64,000 bases of DNA, taken from Oleiagrimonas sp963821885. GTDB lineage: Bacteria > Pseudomonadota > Gammaproteobacteria > Xanthomonadales > Rhodanobacteraceae. The stretch is taken from assembly GCA_963821885.1 (NCBI GenBank), contig CAWGFN010000005.1, positions 124,001 through 188,000 of the forward strand, given 5' to 3'. Positions 24,349 to 32,385 of the stretch are shown here, one piece after another. Each line of letters starts with the position of its first letter. Within the stretch, counting starts at the first letter, position 1. The notes beneath the pieces are model-generated. The model saw only the letters and a list, made by a program, of their open reading frames with translations. It was not told the origin of the DNA and made no database searches. The position numbers and the translations under genes are program-made.

Positions 24349-25377
24349 TCAGATTTCGGCGTCGGTCAGGCCGGCAACATGCCAACCGTCGCCGCCGATG
24401 GCCTTGACGCTGTACAGGGCGCGATCGACATCGCTGTACCACACCGACCATCCGTCCACGTAACGGCACAGCCCGCCGCCGATGCTGACGCTGGCCAGCA
24501 GCTGCGGTTGTCCGAGTTCGGAGAATTCCAGCCTGCGCACGCCTTCCATGATGCGGTTGGCGCGCTCGCACAGTTCGCCGGCCGATTTCACATGGCACAT
24601 CAAGGCGAATTCGTCGCCACCCAGGCGGCATGGCAGGTCGCCGCTGCGCGCCGACTCCGACACCAGGCGCGCGACCGCGCAGAGCACCTCGTCGCCGACC
24701 ATGTGCCCGCACTGGTCGTTGATCTGCTTGAAGCGGTCCAGGTCGACCAGCAGCAGGCCCAGTTGCATGCCTTCGGCGGGCGGCGCCATGTTGTCCAGAT
24801 AGCTGTACAGGCCGCGGCGGTTGCTCAGGCCGGTCATGTCGTCGGTGCGGACCTGGTCCTCGGCGCGGCTCAGTTCACCGCGGGTCTTGCGCAGAGACTC
24901 CATGGCGCGCAGCAGGTCCTCGTTGCGGCGCTGCAGGCCCAGCACCAGCTGTTGCTCGGTGGAGACCAGGTAGGCGAACGAGCGGCGCATGAACTGAACC
25001 ATGCGATCGGGCTGGCTCTGCACCAGGATGTCGAAACCCGGCAGATCGACCGACCAGAGCTCGCACTCGGTCTCGGCAACGGCATCGGCCATGCGGGCGT
25101 GATGGCCGATGAACAGCGCCAGCTCGCCGAAGAACTCGCGCTCGCCCAGCACCTTGCTGGGCACCTGGCTGCCGAAGTCGAGGCGGATGCGGCCGCTGTC
25201 GATAATGAACATGCACTGGCCGATCTCGCCGCGGCGGAACAGCACCTGTCCGGCGTGGACCTCGCAGCGGGTGCCGACCGAGCAGAACGATCCCATCTCG
25301 GCTCCTGAGAGCCGACGCAACTGGGCTTCATCGGACAGATAACCGGCTTTGCCCCTCACGGAGTCGGACATGGGCAT
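24349..25377 (-). CDS. Diguanylate cyclase with N-terminal cyclic-nucleotide-binding domain
   Basis: About 342 residues. The first about 140 form a CRP-like cNMP-binding domain whose cassette FFGELALFIGHHARMADAV keeps the Glu and Arg that contact a cyclic nucleotide. A short helical linker leads to a GGDEF domain with an intact GGDEF at 253-257 and an RSGD inhibitory site five residues before it. It should therefore make c-di-GMP from GTP, with product inhibition and possible control by a cyclic mononucleotide. Start choice is uncertain (GTG 25383, ATG 25377 or ATG 25371). The nucleotide-cyclase pseudogene starts 4 bp after its stop, a clear operon. Confidence 0.9.
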   Translation of the reverse strand: MPMSDSVRGKAGYLSDEAQLRRLSGAEMGSFCSVGTRCEVHAGQVLFRRGEIGQCMFIIDSGRIRLDFGSQVPSKVLGEREFFGELALFIGHHARMADAVAETECELWSVDLPGFDILVQSQPDRMVQFMRRSFAYLVSTEQQLVLGLQRRNEDLLRAMESLRKTRGELSRAEDQVRTDDMTGLSNRRGLYSYLDNMAPPAEGMQLGLLLVDLDRFKQINDQCGHMVGDEVLCAVARLVSESARSGDLPCRLGGDEFALMCHVKSAGELCERANRIMEGVRRLEFSELGQPQLLASVSIGGGLCRYVDGWSVWYSDVDRALYSVKAIGGDGWHVAGLTDAEI

Positions 25378-25462
25378 GACCACAAGCCGCGTTCCCCAAA
25401 TGCTTTCGGAAGATCATCCTAGCAATTTCCGCAGCGCCGGGAAGCACCTACAGGACATTTTT

Positions 25463-25487
25463 GCCGAGAAGGGGCAGCAATCTCGGC
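25463..25487. other. Hairpin upstream of the diguanylate cyclase gene
   Basis: Perfect 7-bp arms GCCGAGA and TCTCGGC flank an 11-base loop. It lies about 90 bp before the diguanylate cyclase start on the minus strand, so it may be in its leader. On the minus strand the hairpin is followed by AAAAA, so it is not a terminator for aceA. Confidence 0.35.
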
Positions 25488-25519
25488 ATTTCCTGAGACC
25501 GGCGCCCTTCCAGGCGCGC

Positions 25520-25549
25520 CGCGCCCACCGGCAGGTCCCGGCGGGCGCG
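25520..25549 (-). terminator. Possible terminator hairpin after aceA (no T-tract)
   Basis: A 12-bp stem with one mismatch (25520-25531 with 25538-25549) and a 6-base loop lies 20 bp past the aceA stop. It is strong in GC but has no following T-run on either strand, so termination by this element alone is uncertain. Confidence 0.4.
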
Positions 25550-25569
25550 AAGGACGCGGGCGCGAGCGA

Positions 25570-26868
25570 TCAGGCCGCGTCGGCGGGCTCGAACTGCGCT
25601 TCCTCGGTGGAGCCGGACAGGGCCGACAGCGAGCTGAGACCGCCGGAAACGGCCTGGTTGACGCTGTCGAAATAGCCGGCGCCGACCTCGCGCTGGTGCT
25701 TGGCGGCGGTGTAGCCGTTCTTCTCGGCCGCGAACTCGGCCTCCTGCAGCTCGACGTAGGCGGCCATCTGCCGGGCCTTGTAGCCACGCGCCAGCTCGAA
25801 CATCGAATAGTTCAGGGCATGGAAGCCGGCCAGGGTGATGAACTGGAACCTGTAGCCCATGGCCGCGATGTCCTTCTGGAACGTGGCGATGGTGGCCTCG
25901 TCCAGGTTCTTCTTCCAGTTGAAGCTGGGCGAGCAGTTGTAGGCCAGCATCTTGCCCGGGAACCTGGCATGGATGGCTTCGGCGAAGCGGCGCGCCTGCT
26001 CCAGGTCCGGGGTCGCGGTCTCGCACCAGATCAGGTCGGCAAAGGGCGCGTAGGCAAGGCCGCGGGCAATGGCCTGGTCGATACCCTTGCGGGTCACGTA
26101 GAAGCCCTCGGCCGTGCGCTCGCCGGTGCAGAACGGCGCGTCGACCGGGTCGATGTCCGAGGTCAGCAGGCCGGCGCCCATGGCATCGGTGCGCGCCACG
26201 ATCAGGGTCGGAACGCCGGCCACGTCGGCGGCCAGGCGCGCGGCGATGAGCTTCTGCACCGCTTCCTGGGTCGGCACCAGCACCTTGCCGCCCATGTGCC
26301 CGCACTTCTTGGCGCTGGCCAGCTGGTCCTCGAAATGCACGCCGGCGGCGCCGGCCTCGATCATGTGGCTCATCAATTCATAGGCGTTGAGCACGCCGCC
26401 GAATCCGGCCTCGGCGTCGGCCACGATCGGCACCATCCAGTCGATGCTGTCGTCGCCCTCGGCATGGTGGATCTGGTCGGCGCGCAGCAGGGTGTTGTTG
26501 ATGCGGCGGACCACGCCGGGCACCGAGTCGACCGGATACAGCGACTGGTCCGGGTACATGGTGCCGGCGGTGTTGGCGTCGGCGGCGACCTGCCAGCCGG
26601 ACAGGTAGATGGCCTGCAGCCCGGCCTTGACCTGCTGCATGGCCTGGTTGCCCGTCAGCGCGCCCAGGGCGTTGACGAAGTCCGTCTCGTGCAGCGATGC
26701 CCACAGGCGTTCGGCGCCGCGCCGCGCCAGTGAATGCTCGACATGCACGTTGCCGCGCAGGCGGGCCACTTCGGCGGCGTCGTACGGACGGCTCACGCCG
26801 GTCCAGCGCGGGTTCTCGTTCCAGTCGCGGGTGAGTTGTTCGGCGGTGGGCAAGGTGCAGGTGCTCAT
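25570..26868 (-). CDS. aceA: Isocitrate lyase
   Basis: Splits isocitrate into succinate and glyoxylate, the first step of the glyoxylate shunt used for growth on acetate or fatty acids. The 432-residue product has the catalytic loop KKCGHMGGK with Cys189. It also has the metal-binding VPIVADAEAGFGG and the NCSPSFNWKK motif. Length and composition match the short bacterial form. The ATG at 26868 is preceded by CGGAGA. It follows aceB on the same strand after a 44-bp gap, so the two genes form an operon. Confidence 0.97.
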   Translation of the reverse strand: MSTCTLPTAEQLTRDWNENPRWTGVSRPYDAAEVARLRGNVHVEHSLARRGAERLWASLHETDFVNALGALTGNQAMQQVKAGLQAIYLSGWQVAADANTAGTMYPDQSLYPVDSVPGVVRRINNTLLRADQIHHAEGDDSIDWMVPIVADAEAGFGGVLNAYELMSHMIEAGAAGVHFEDQLASAKKCGHMGGKVLVPTQEAVQKLIAARLAADVAGVPTLIVARTDAMGAGLLTSDIDPVDAPFCTGERTAEGFYVTRKGIDQAIARGLAYAPFADLIWCETATPDLEQARRFAEAIHARFPGKMLAYNCSPSFNWKKNLDEATIATFQKDIAAMGYRFQFITLAGFHALNYSMFELARGYKARQMAAYVELQEAEFAAEKNGYTAAKHQREVGAGYFDSVNQAVSGGLSSLSALSGSTEEAQFEPADAA

Positions 26869-26912
26869 GGATGTCTCCGGGATCTCGGGTCGGATGGTGA
26901 AAACGGGCGTGA

Positions 26913-28532
26913 TCAGGCGGTGGCCGGCGGTTCGCGCAGACAGCTCAGGGCCGGCAGGGTCAGGAAGTCGGCCAGCGTGCCGGCGCGGGTCAGTTCGGCC
27001 AGCAGGGCGGCGGCATCGTCGATGCGCGTGCCGCCGGGGATGTCGGTCCCGCGCAGGCGGTGCACGTGGCTGGCCAGGGTGCGATCGAACAGCGCCATGT
27101 CGATCGGCGCATGGTCGGTGAACTCCAGGCCGTCGTGGTGCAGCCACTGCCACAGCTGGGCGCGGGCGATCTCGGCGGTGGCGGCGTCCTCCATCAGGTG
27201 ATGGATCGGCACGCAGCCCAGGCCGTCCAGCCAGGCCGCGGTGTAGCGAAGCGCCACCTCGACGTTGTTGTCGAAACCCTCGCGGGTGATGCTTCCGCTG
27301 CAAGGCGCAAGCAGCTGGTCGCGGCCGATGGTGGCCTCGGCCAGCGGCCGGTCGAGCTGGTTGGGGCCGGGCATGTCGGCATCGAAGATGTCCATGGCGA
27401 CCGCAACCAGCGCCGGATGCGCCACCCAGGTGCCATCGTGGCCGTCGCGCACCTCGCGAAGCTTGTCGGCGCGCACCTTGTCCAGGGCGGCGGCGTTGGC
27501 GGCCTCGTCGCCCTTGATGGGAATCTGCGCCGCCATGCCGCCCATGGCGAAGGCGCCGCGGCGATGGCAGGTGCGGATCAGCAACTGCGAGTAGGCGCGC
27601 AGGAACGGCACGGTCATGCCGACCTGGCCGCGCTCGGGCAGCACCCGGGAGCGGTCGGCGCGGCAGGTCTTGATGTAGGAGAAGATGTAGTCCCAGCGGC
27701 CGCAGTTCAGGCCCACCACGCGCTTGCGCAGCGCGTAAAGGATCTCGTCCATCTCGAAGGCCGCCGGCAGGGTCTCGATCAGCACCGTGGCCTTCATGCA
27801 TCCCTCGGGAAGTTCCAGTTCGGCCTCGGCCCAGCACATCACCTCGTCCCACAGCTCGGCCTCTTCCATGCACTCGAGCTTGGGCAGGTAGAAATACGGT
27901 CCGCGGTCGCGCGCGTGCAGGGCGCGGGCGTTGTGGAAGGCGAACAGGCCGAAGTCGACCAGCGCGCCGGACAGCGGATGGCCGTCGATCGTCAGGTGCG
28001 GTTCGGGCAGATGCCAGCCGCGCGGTCGAACGATGAGCACCGCGGGATCGTCGCCCAGCCGATAGGTGCGGCCATCCGGGTTGGCGAAGGTGATGCTGCC
28101 GTCGACGGCATCGCGAAGGTTGGTCTGTCCGTCGATGACGTTGGCGAAGGTGGGTGCGTTGGAATCCTCGAAATCGGCCATGAACACCCGGGCGCCGGAA
28201 TTGAGCGCGTTGATGACCATCTTGCGTTCGACCGGGCCGGTGATTTCCACGCGACGGTCGCGCAGCGCCGCGGGGATCGCCGCCACGGTCCAGTCGCCCT
28301 CGCGGATGGCGCGGGTATCGACGCGGAAATCGGGCAGGTGGCCGGCGTCGTAGCCCTGCTGGCGCTCGCGACGTCGCGCCAGAAGCGCCAGGCAGCGGGC
28401 GTCGAAGCGGTGATGCAGGCCCGCCAGGAATTCCAGGGCCGGCTCGGAGAGGATGCGGTCACGTCCGGCGTGCATCGGGCCGTTGATGGTGATGGCGCCC
28501 CGTTCGGGGATGTATTCCTGCAGCGCGGACAT
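26913..28532 (-). CDS. aceB: Malate synthase A
   Basis: Condenses glyoxylate with acetyl-CoA to malate, completing the glyoxylate shunt. The 539-residue protein contains RPRGWHLPEPHLTIDG, the catalytic region VVGLNCGRWDYIFSYIKT with substrate-binding Arg, and GGMAAQIPIKGD. These are typical of the A isoform. The ATG at 28532 follows TGGAG. aceB is first in the operon and faces the divergent LysR gene across 151 bp of AT-rich DNA. Confidence 0.97.
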   Translation of the reverse strand: MSALQEYIPERGAITINGPMHAGRDRILSEPALEFLAGLHHRFDARCLALLARRRERQQGYDAGHLPDFRVDTRAIREGDWTVAAIPAALRDRRVEITGPVERKMVINALNSGARVFMADFEDSNAPTFANVIDGQTNLRDAVDGSITFANPDGRTYRLGDDPAVLIVRPRGWHLPEPHLTIDGHPLSGALVDFGLFAFHNARALHARDRGPYFYLPKLECMEEAELWDEVMCWAEAELELPEGCMKATVLIETLPAAFEMDEILYALRKRVVGLNCGRWDYIFSYIKTCRADRSRVLPERGQVGMTVPFLRAYSQLLIRTCHRRGAFAMGGMAAQIPIKGDEAANAAALDKVRADKLREVRDGHDGTWVAHPALVAVAMDIFDADMPGPNQLDRPLAEATIGRDQLLAPCSGSITREGFDNNVEVALRYTAAWLDGLGCVPIHHLMEDAATAEIARAQLWQWLHHDGLEFTDHAPIDMALFDRTLASHVHRLRGTDIPGGTRIDDAAALLAELTRAGTLADFLTLPALSCLREPPATA

Positions 28533-28585
28533 GGCGGGACTCCAGCGTGATGGCGTGGGAGCCACGTTGCCTCTCCGCGTGCAAA

Positions 28586-28647
28586 TTGACAAAGCAAATG
28601 TTTCAATCTAAAACATTGATATTGTTAATGAGCTATCCAAAACATTG
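28586..28647. promoter_or_regulatory. Divergent promoter/operator region between aceB and the LysR gene
   Basis: Markedly AT-rich for this genome. A TTGACA box (28586-28591) is followed after 17 bases by TAAAAC (28609-28614), a plausible promoter for the LysR gene. Two direct copies of AAAACATTG (28610-28618 and 28639-28647) lie 29 bp apart, about three helical turns, as expected for paired regulator contacts. A minus-strand TTAACA suggests the aceB promoter overlaps this region. Confidence 0.5.
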
Positions 28648-28683
28648 TTTTGAAGCGTGCTTTTGCATGGCGAGGAGCAGCCC

Positions 28684-29676
28684 GTGGTGGAAAAAAAGCG
28701 AACAACCGCCACCGGCCAGGGGCCGGAAGAGGCGCGCTTCTACTACAAGGGCAATCGCCAGAAGCAGCTGCGGGCCTTCGTCTACACGGTCAAGCTGGGC
28801 ACCCTGACGCGAGCCGCTGAAGCCCTGTACCTGTCGCAACCGTCGATCAGCCTGCAGATCAAGGCGCTGGAACGGGAACTGGACGTCACCCTGTTCGAAC
28901 GGACCCGCCGGCGCATCACGGTCACCGATGCGGGCGAGGCCCTGTATGAACTGGCGCGACCGCTGGTCGAGGGCTGGGAGACACTGGACCGGGACTTCCG
29001 CGCACGCCTGCAGGGTCTGCAGCGCGGATCGCTGACCATCGCCGCCGGCGCCTCGACCATCCAGTACCTGCTGCCGACGCTGGTCCAGGCCTATCGCGAG
29101 AGCATGCCCGGCGTGCATCTGGAGCTGGCCAACGTCACCGGCAAGGACGGTCTGGCGCTGTTGCGCGAGGATCGCGCCGATTTCGCCGTGGGCTCGATGC
29201 TGGACGTGCCCCATGACCTCGCCTACGAGCCGGTCTATCACTACGACCCGATGCTCATCATGCCGCTCGATCACCCGCTGGCGGACAAGGAGGACATCCG
29301 CATCGAGGATCTATCGCCCTACGGCCTGATCCTGCCGCCGCAGCGCCTGACCACCTACCGCCTGGTCGACCTGGTGTTCCAGCAGCGCCAGGTGCCCTAC
29401 ACGGTGGCCATCGAGGTGGGCGGATGGGAGGTGATCAAGCACTACGTGGCGATGGGCCTGGGCATCTCCATCGTCACCGGCATCTGCCTGACCGACGAGG
29501 ATCGCGCGCACCTGGCGGTACGCAACATGCGGCGCTACTTCCCGCAGCGCAGCTACGGCGTGGTGATGCGCAAGGGCAAGTACCTGAGCGCCGAGGCGCG
29601 AGCCTTCATCGACCTGATCCGCCCGGGCATGCTGACGCATCGCGAGTACGACGAGTCGGGACACTCGGCGCGTTGA
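28684..29676 (+). CDS. LysR-family transcriptional regulator, candidate regulator of aceBA
   Basis: About 330 residues. An N-terminal winged helix-turn-helix (LRAFVYTVKLGTLTRAAEAL followed by LSQPSISLQIKALE) precedes a periplasmic-binding-like effector domain. The effector domain has SLTIAAGASTIQYLLP and GWEVIKHYVAMGLGISIV, a CysB/Cbl-like pattern. The GTG at 28684 was chosen because a GAGGAG ribosome-binding site ends 6 bases before it; an earlier GTG at 28657 is less well placed. Its divergence from aceB over a shared operator-like region suggests it controls the glyoxylate shunt and itself. The effector is unknown. Confidence 0.88.
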   Translation: MVEKKRTTATGQGPEEARFYYKGNRQKQLRAFVYTVKLGTLTRAAEALYLSQPSISLQIKALERELDVTLFERTRRRITVTDAGEALYELARPLVEGWETLDRDFRARLQGLQRGSLTIAAGASTIQYLLPTLVQAYRESMPGVHLELANVTGKDGLALLREDRADFAVGSMLDVPHDLAYEPVYHYDPMLIMPLDHPLADKEDIRIEDLSPYGLILPPQRLTTYRLVDLVFQQRQVPYTVAIEVGGWEVIKHYVAMGLGISIVTGICLTDEDRAHLAVRNMRRYFPQRSYGVVMRKGKYLSAEARAFIDLIRPGMLTHREYDESGHSAR

Positions 29677-29691
29677 TCGGCGGAACGGGCG

Positions 29692-30726
29692 TTACTCGGA
29701 ATTCGCGGGCACGCCGGCCAGCTTCTTGACCCATGCGGGAGACGTCGGTTGGCCGCTGTAGAACTTCCAGGACCAGCCGGCGGCGATCGCCCAGCGATGT
29801 ATCCAGCTGGTGCCGAGGGCGCCCGTGAACGTGTCCGGACGTCGGTAGGCGGGATCCTGCATGGCCTCGTCAAGACTGACCATGCGATATCCGCGGGCAC
29901 GCAATGCGGCGATGAAATCGGGGTAGGTATCGGCATCGAGTGCATTGGCGTGCAGCAGCATCACCTGGGGCAATGCATAGCCCAGCAGCTTGATCGAGCG
30001 ATGGTGGAAGTAATCGACCATGCGCAACAGGTAGGGCACGTATTGCGCGCGAAGTCGTGCCGCGGTGGCGGTATCGCCGCGCTTGAGCGCCTTGGCGTAT
30101 GCAGCGGCCCAGACCCAGTCGGAATTGGTGATCGTGACGGGGGCGATACGATAGCCATGACGGGCCAGGAAGGCCTTGATGGCCGCCTTGTCTGCCAGCG
30201 TGCGTCCGGTGCGCAGGTAGGGATGGCGGAACCAGTGCGGCTGCATCCCGCGCCGGGCAAGCAACGGACGCAGGACGGCGTCACAGGCGAGGATGTCCTT
30301 CTCGTAGGCCTTGACGCCAACGGCGTGCAGGTCCACGTGCGTGGCGGTGTGGTTGCCAAGGTCAAGGCCCGCATCGAGCCAGGCATCGAGCATGGCCACG
30401 CGATCGGGTTGTGTCTGGCCATGGGCCAGCAGGCGCGCCGAATTGATGAATCCGGTCACGGGCGCATGCGAATCCTTGATCCCATGCAGCAGGCGCGCGT
30501 ATGCCGAGGCGATGGATGGCGGCACGGAACCATGCGCGGGCAACGGCGTGGTGGGATCGAGGCTGGCCCAGGGAAGGTCGTCGAAGGTGATGGCGATGCG
30601 CAACGTGGCATGCCCGGCGACGGAGGTCGTCGTGTCCGCCTTTGTGCTCGACACGCGTGCCATCGAGGCCGCCGCGGAAAGCAGGCAGGCGAACGCGATG
30701 CAGGCGAGCCATCCCCGTCGTTTCAT
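29692..30726 (-). CDS. Secreted polysaccharide deacetylase (NodB family)
   Basis: 344 residues with a signal peptide (KRRGWLACIAFACLLSAAASMA). A NodB-type metal-dependent deacetylase fold follows: TFDD at 47-50 provides the catalytic Asp pair, and His126 and His130 in GNHTATH bind metal. A later FRHPYLRTG motif and VMLLHANALD complete the site. It would remove acetyl groups from N-acetylhexosamine polymers in the periplasm. It is the last gene of the row epimerase-GT2-barrel-deacetylase, 177 bp after the barrel gene. It has no PgaB-like C-terminal hydrolase domain. A strong GGGGGAAAC site precedes the ATG. Confidence 0.85.
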   Translation of the reverse strand: MKRRGWLACIAFACLLSAAASMARVSSTKADTTTSVAGHATLRIAITFDDLPWASLDPTTPLPAHGSVPPSIASAYARLLHGIKDSHAPVTGFINSARLLAHGQTQPDRVAMLDAWLDAGLDLGNHTATHVDLHAVGVKAYEKDILACDAVLRPLLARRGMQPHWFRHPYLRTGRTLADKAAIKAFLARHGYRIAPVTITNSDWVWAAAYAKALKRGDTATAARLRAQYVPYLLRMVDYFHHRSIKLLGYALPQVMLLHANALDADTYPDFIAALRARGYRMVSLDEAMQDPAYRRPDTFTGALGTSWIHRWAIAAGWSWKFYSGQPTSPAWVKKLAGVPANSE

Positions 30727-30903
30727 GTTTCCCCCTGTGTCGTAAGGACGCGCATCCCTGCACGGCGCCCTCACTTGGCGATGCGGTGCGGTATCAAGCG
30801 TTGCGCGTCCCGACCCCGGGTGCAAGCGGCAGCGGTCGGTCAGCCGCAGGTCGTGACGTCAGCGCCAGGCGTGCGCGGGGCCTGGTTGCCGGAGTCGCAT
30901 CGA

Positions 30904-32385
30904 TCAACGTACCGACGGACAGCGATCGGCGCGGAAACTGCAGAAACGGTAGCGCAGGTTCAGGCCGACGCTGGTCCCCTGGTAGTGGCCAAACTGGTTC
31001 AGGCGCTGGCTGTAGGCGGCGTGCGCCACCAGCTGCCAATGCGTGAAGATGCCGACCGTCAGCGCCCCGCTGATGTCGAAGGCACGCTTCCAGGACGTGA
31101 AGGTTTCATCCTTCTGCTTGCCGAGCGCGGCGGAAAGGGACAGGCCGGCTTCCTCGCCCAGCGGGATATAGCTTGATGCCGTGGCAGCGTAGCGTTGATA
31201 CCGGTTGGGGCTGTAGTAGCCACGAGCGGTATTGCGGGTGTCGTGCTGAGCTTCGGCCTGCAGGCCGAGATCGAGCGAAGCATGTTCGCCGCGGTACACG
31301 CCGCGGGCATAGCTGGCCAGCGCCGAAAAGCGTCGATTGTGGTCGTCGAAATCATCGTGGGCGATGTGCGCGTCGAACGTGTCACGCAACGTGGGCGCCC
31401 AATGCAGGTCGGCGGCGAGGCCATTGCGCATCACGGTCAGCGCGCGTGGCGATTGGGCGACGCGATCGCGATCGAGGGTGAGCGTGTAGCGGAAGGCGTC
31501 GCTGGCCCGTTGCATGAACTGCAGGCGGCCGATCATCGCGTTGCCGCTTTCCACGTTGTTGTGGATGCGCGAGTTGCCCAGCCACAGTTGCAACGCGGTG
31601 TCGGGTGAGGGCGCGTAGTGTAGCCCGGCGCCAACGCGATCCTCGGTGACGTGGTTGTCGCCCACCAGCGGGGCGAAGGGACCGCCGAACGCGGCCGAGT
31701 GCTCGCGCCGCGTGGCACTGGCCAGCACACGCCAGCGGTCGGCCAGCCAGATGTTGGCATCGGCGGCGAGGCTGCGGATGTCGATGTCGTCCGAATCGCT
31801 GTACAGCGAAGGCGACAGGCTGACCGAGGAGAACAGCGGCAGGCGCACCGCCTTGGCCAGGTCATTGGAATCCTTGGCGTCGGGCTTGTCCGCCTGCACG
31901 GTGGCCAGGGCCGGCAGGGCCTGGTGAGGCCATTGGCCGTGGCTCAGGATCAGCGCCTGGGTCCAGGCGTTGTCGTAATCGTGCGGATCGGCCGCGTACA
32001 TCGGTGCGTTCAGGGCCAGTGCGGCATCGCGACGGTCGGCCCAGGCCAGCACACGCGCATGCAGGGCGTTGGCTTCCTGGTCGCCGGGACCAAACGCGGC
32101 AAGCGCGTCGTCGGCATCGGCGTAGGCGCCACTCCAGGCGAGGAAGCGCGCGCGGTCGAGCTGCGCGGCATGGTCGTTGGGGTGCTTGGCCAGATAGGCA
32201 TCGATAAGGCGCAAGGCCTTGTCGGTGTGGCCGGCCCAGGCGGCGTCGAGGGCGGGCTGGTAGGGAATGGCGGTCTGCGCGATGGCCGGTTGCAGGAACA
32301 CGGCGCAGGCGAGCACGCAGGCGGCGATGAGGCCGGGCCGGACGCGCGATGCGGCGGGAGACGATGTGCGACGGGTGATGGTCAT
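30904..32385 (-). CDS. Outer-membrane TPR/beta-barrel protein for polysaccharide export (PgaA/YaiO-like)
   Basis: 493 residues. A signal peptide (LIAACVLACAVFLQPAIAQ) precedes TPR-like helical repeats (ALRLIDAYLAKHPNDHAAQLD and similar, residues about 45-155). A C-terminal region of alternating strands with aromatic girdles follows, ending TSVGLNLRYRF, as in outer-membrane barrels. It is much shorter than PgaA. The start overlaps the glycosyltransferase stop (ATGA), so both are translationally coupled. By context it is the export pore for the polymer made by the glycosyltransferase. Confidence 0.72.
   Translation of the reverse strand: MTITRRTSSPAASRVRPGLIAACVLACAVFLQPAIAQTAIPYQPALDAAWAGHTDKALRLIDAYLAKHPNDHAAQLDRARFLAWSGAYADADDALAAFGPGDQEANALHARVLAWADRRDAALALNAPMYAADPHDYDNAWTQALILSHGQWPHQALPALATVQADKPDAKDSNDLAKAVRLPLFSSVSLSPSLYSDSDDIDIRSLAADANIWLADRWRVLASATRREHSAAFGGPFAPLVGDNHVTEDRVGAGLHYAPSPDTALQLWLGNSRIHNNVESGNAMIGRLQFMQRASDAFRYTLTLDRDRVAQSPRALTVMRNGLAADLHWAPTLRDTFDAHIAHDDFDDHNRRFSALASYARGVYRGEHASLDLGLQAEAQHDTRNTARGYYSPNRYQRYAATASSYIPLGEEAGLSLSAALGKQKDETFTSWKRAFDISGALTVGIFTHWQLVAHAAYSQRLNQFGHYQGTSVGLNLRYRFCSFRADRCPSVR

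Noticed and set aside
25463..25487. Hairpin as aceA terminator
   Set aside because: In the aceA direction it is followed by A, not T, residues, and it lies beyond a stronger hairpin at 25520-25549.
29692..30726. Calling the deacetylase PgaB
   Set aside because: Only the NodB domain is present; PgaB has an additional C-terminal hydrolase domain, so a specific name is not justified.
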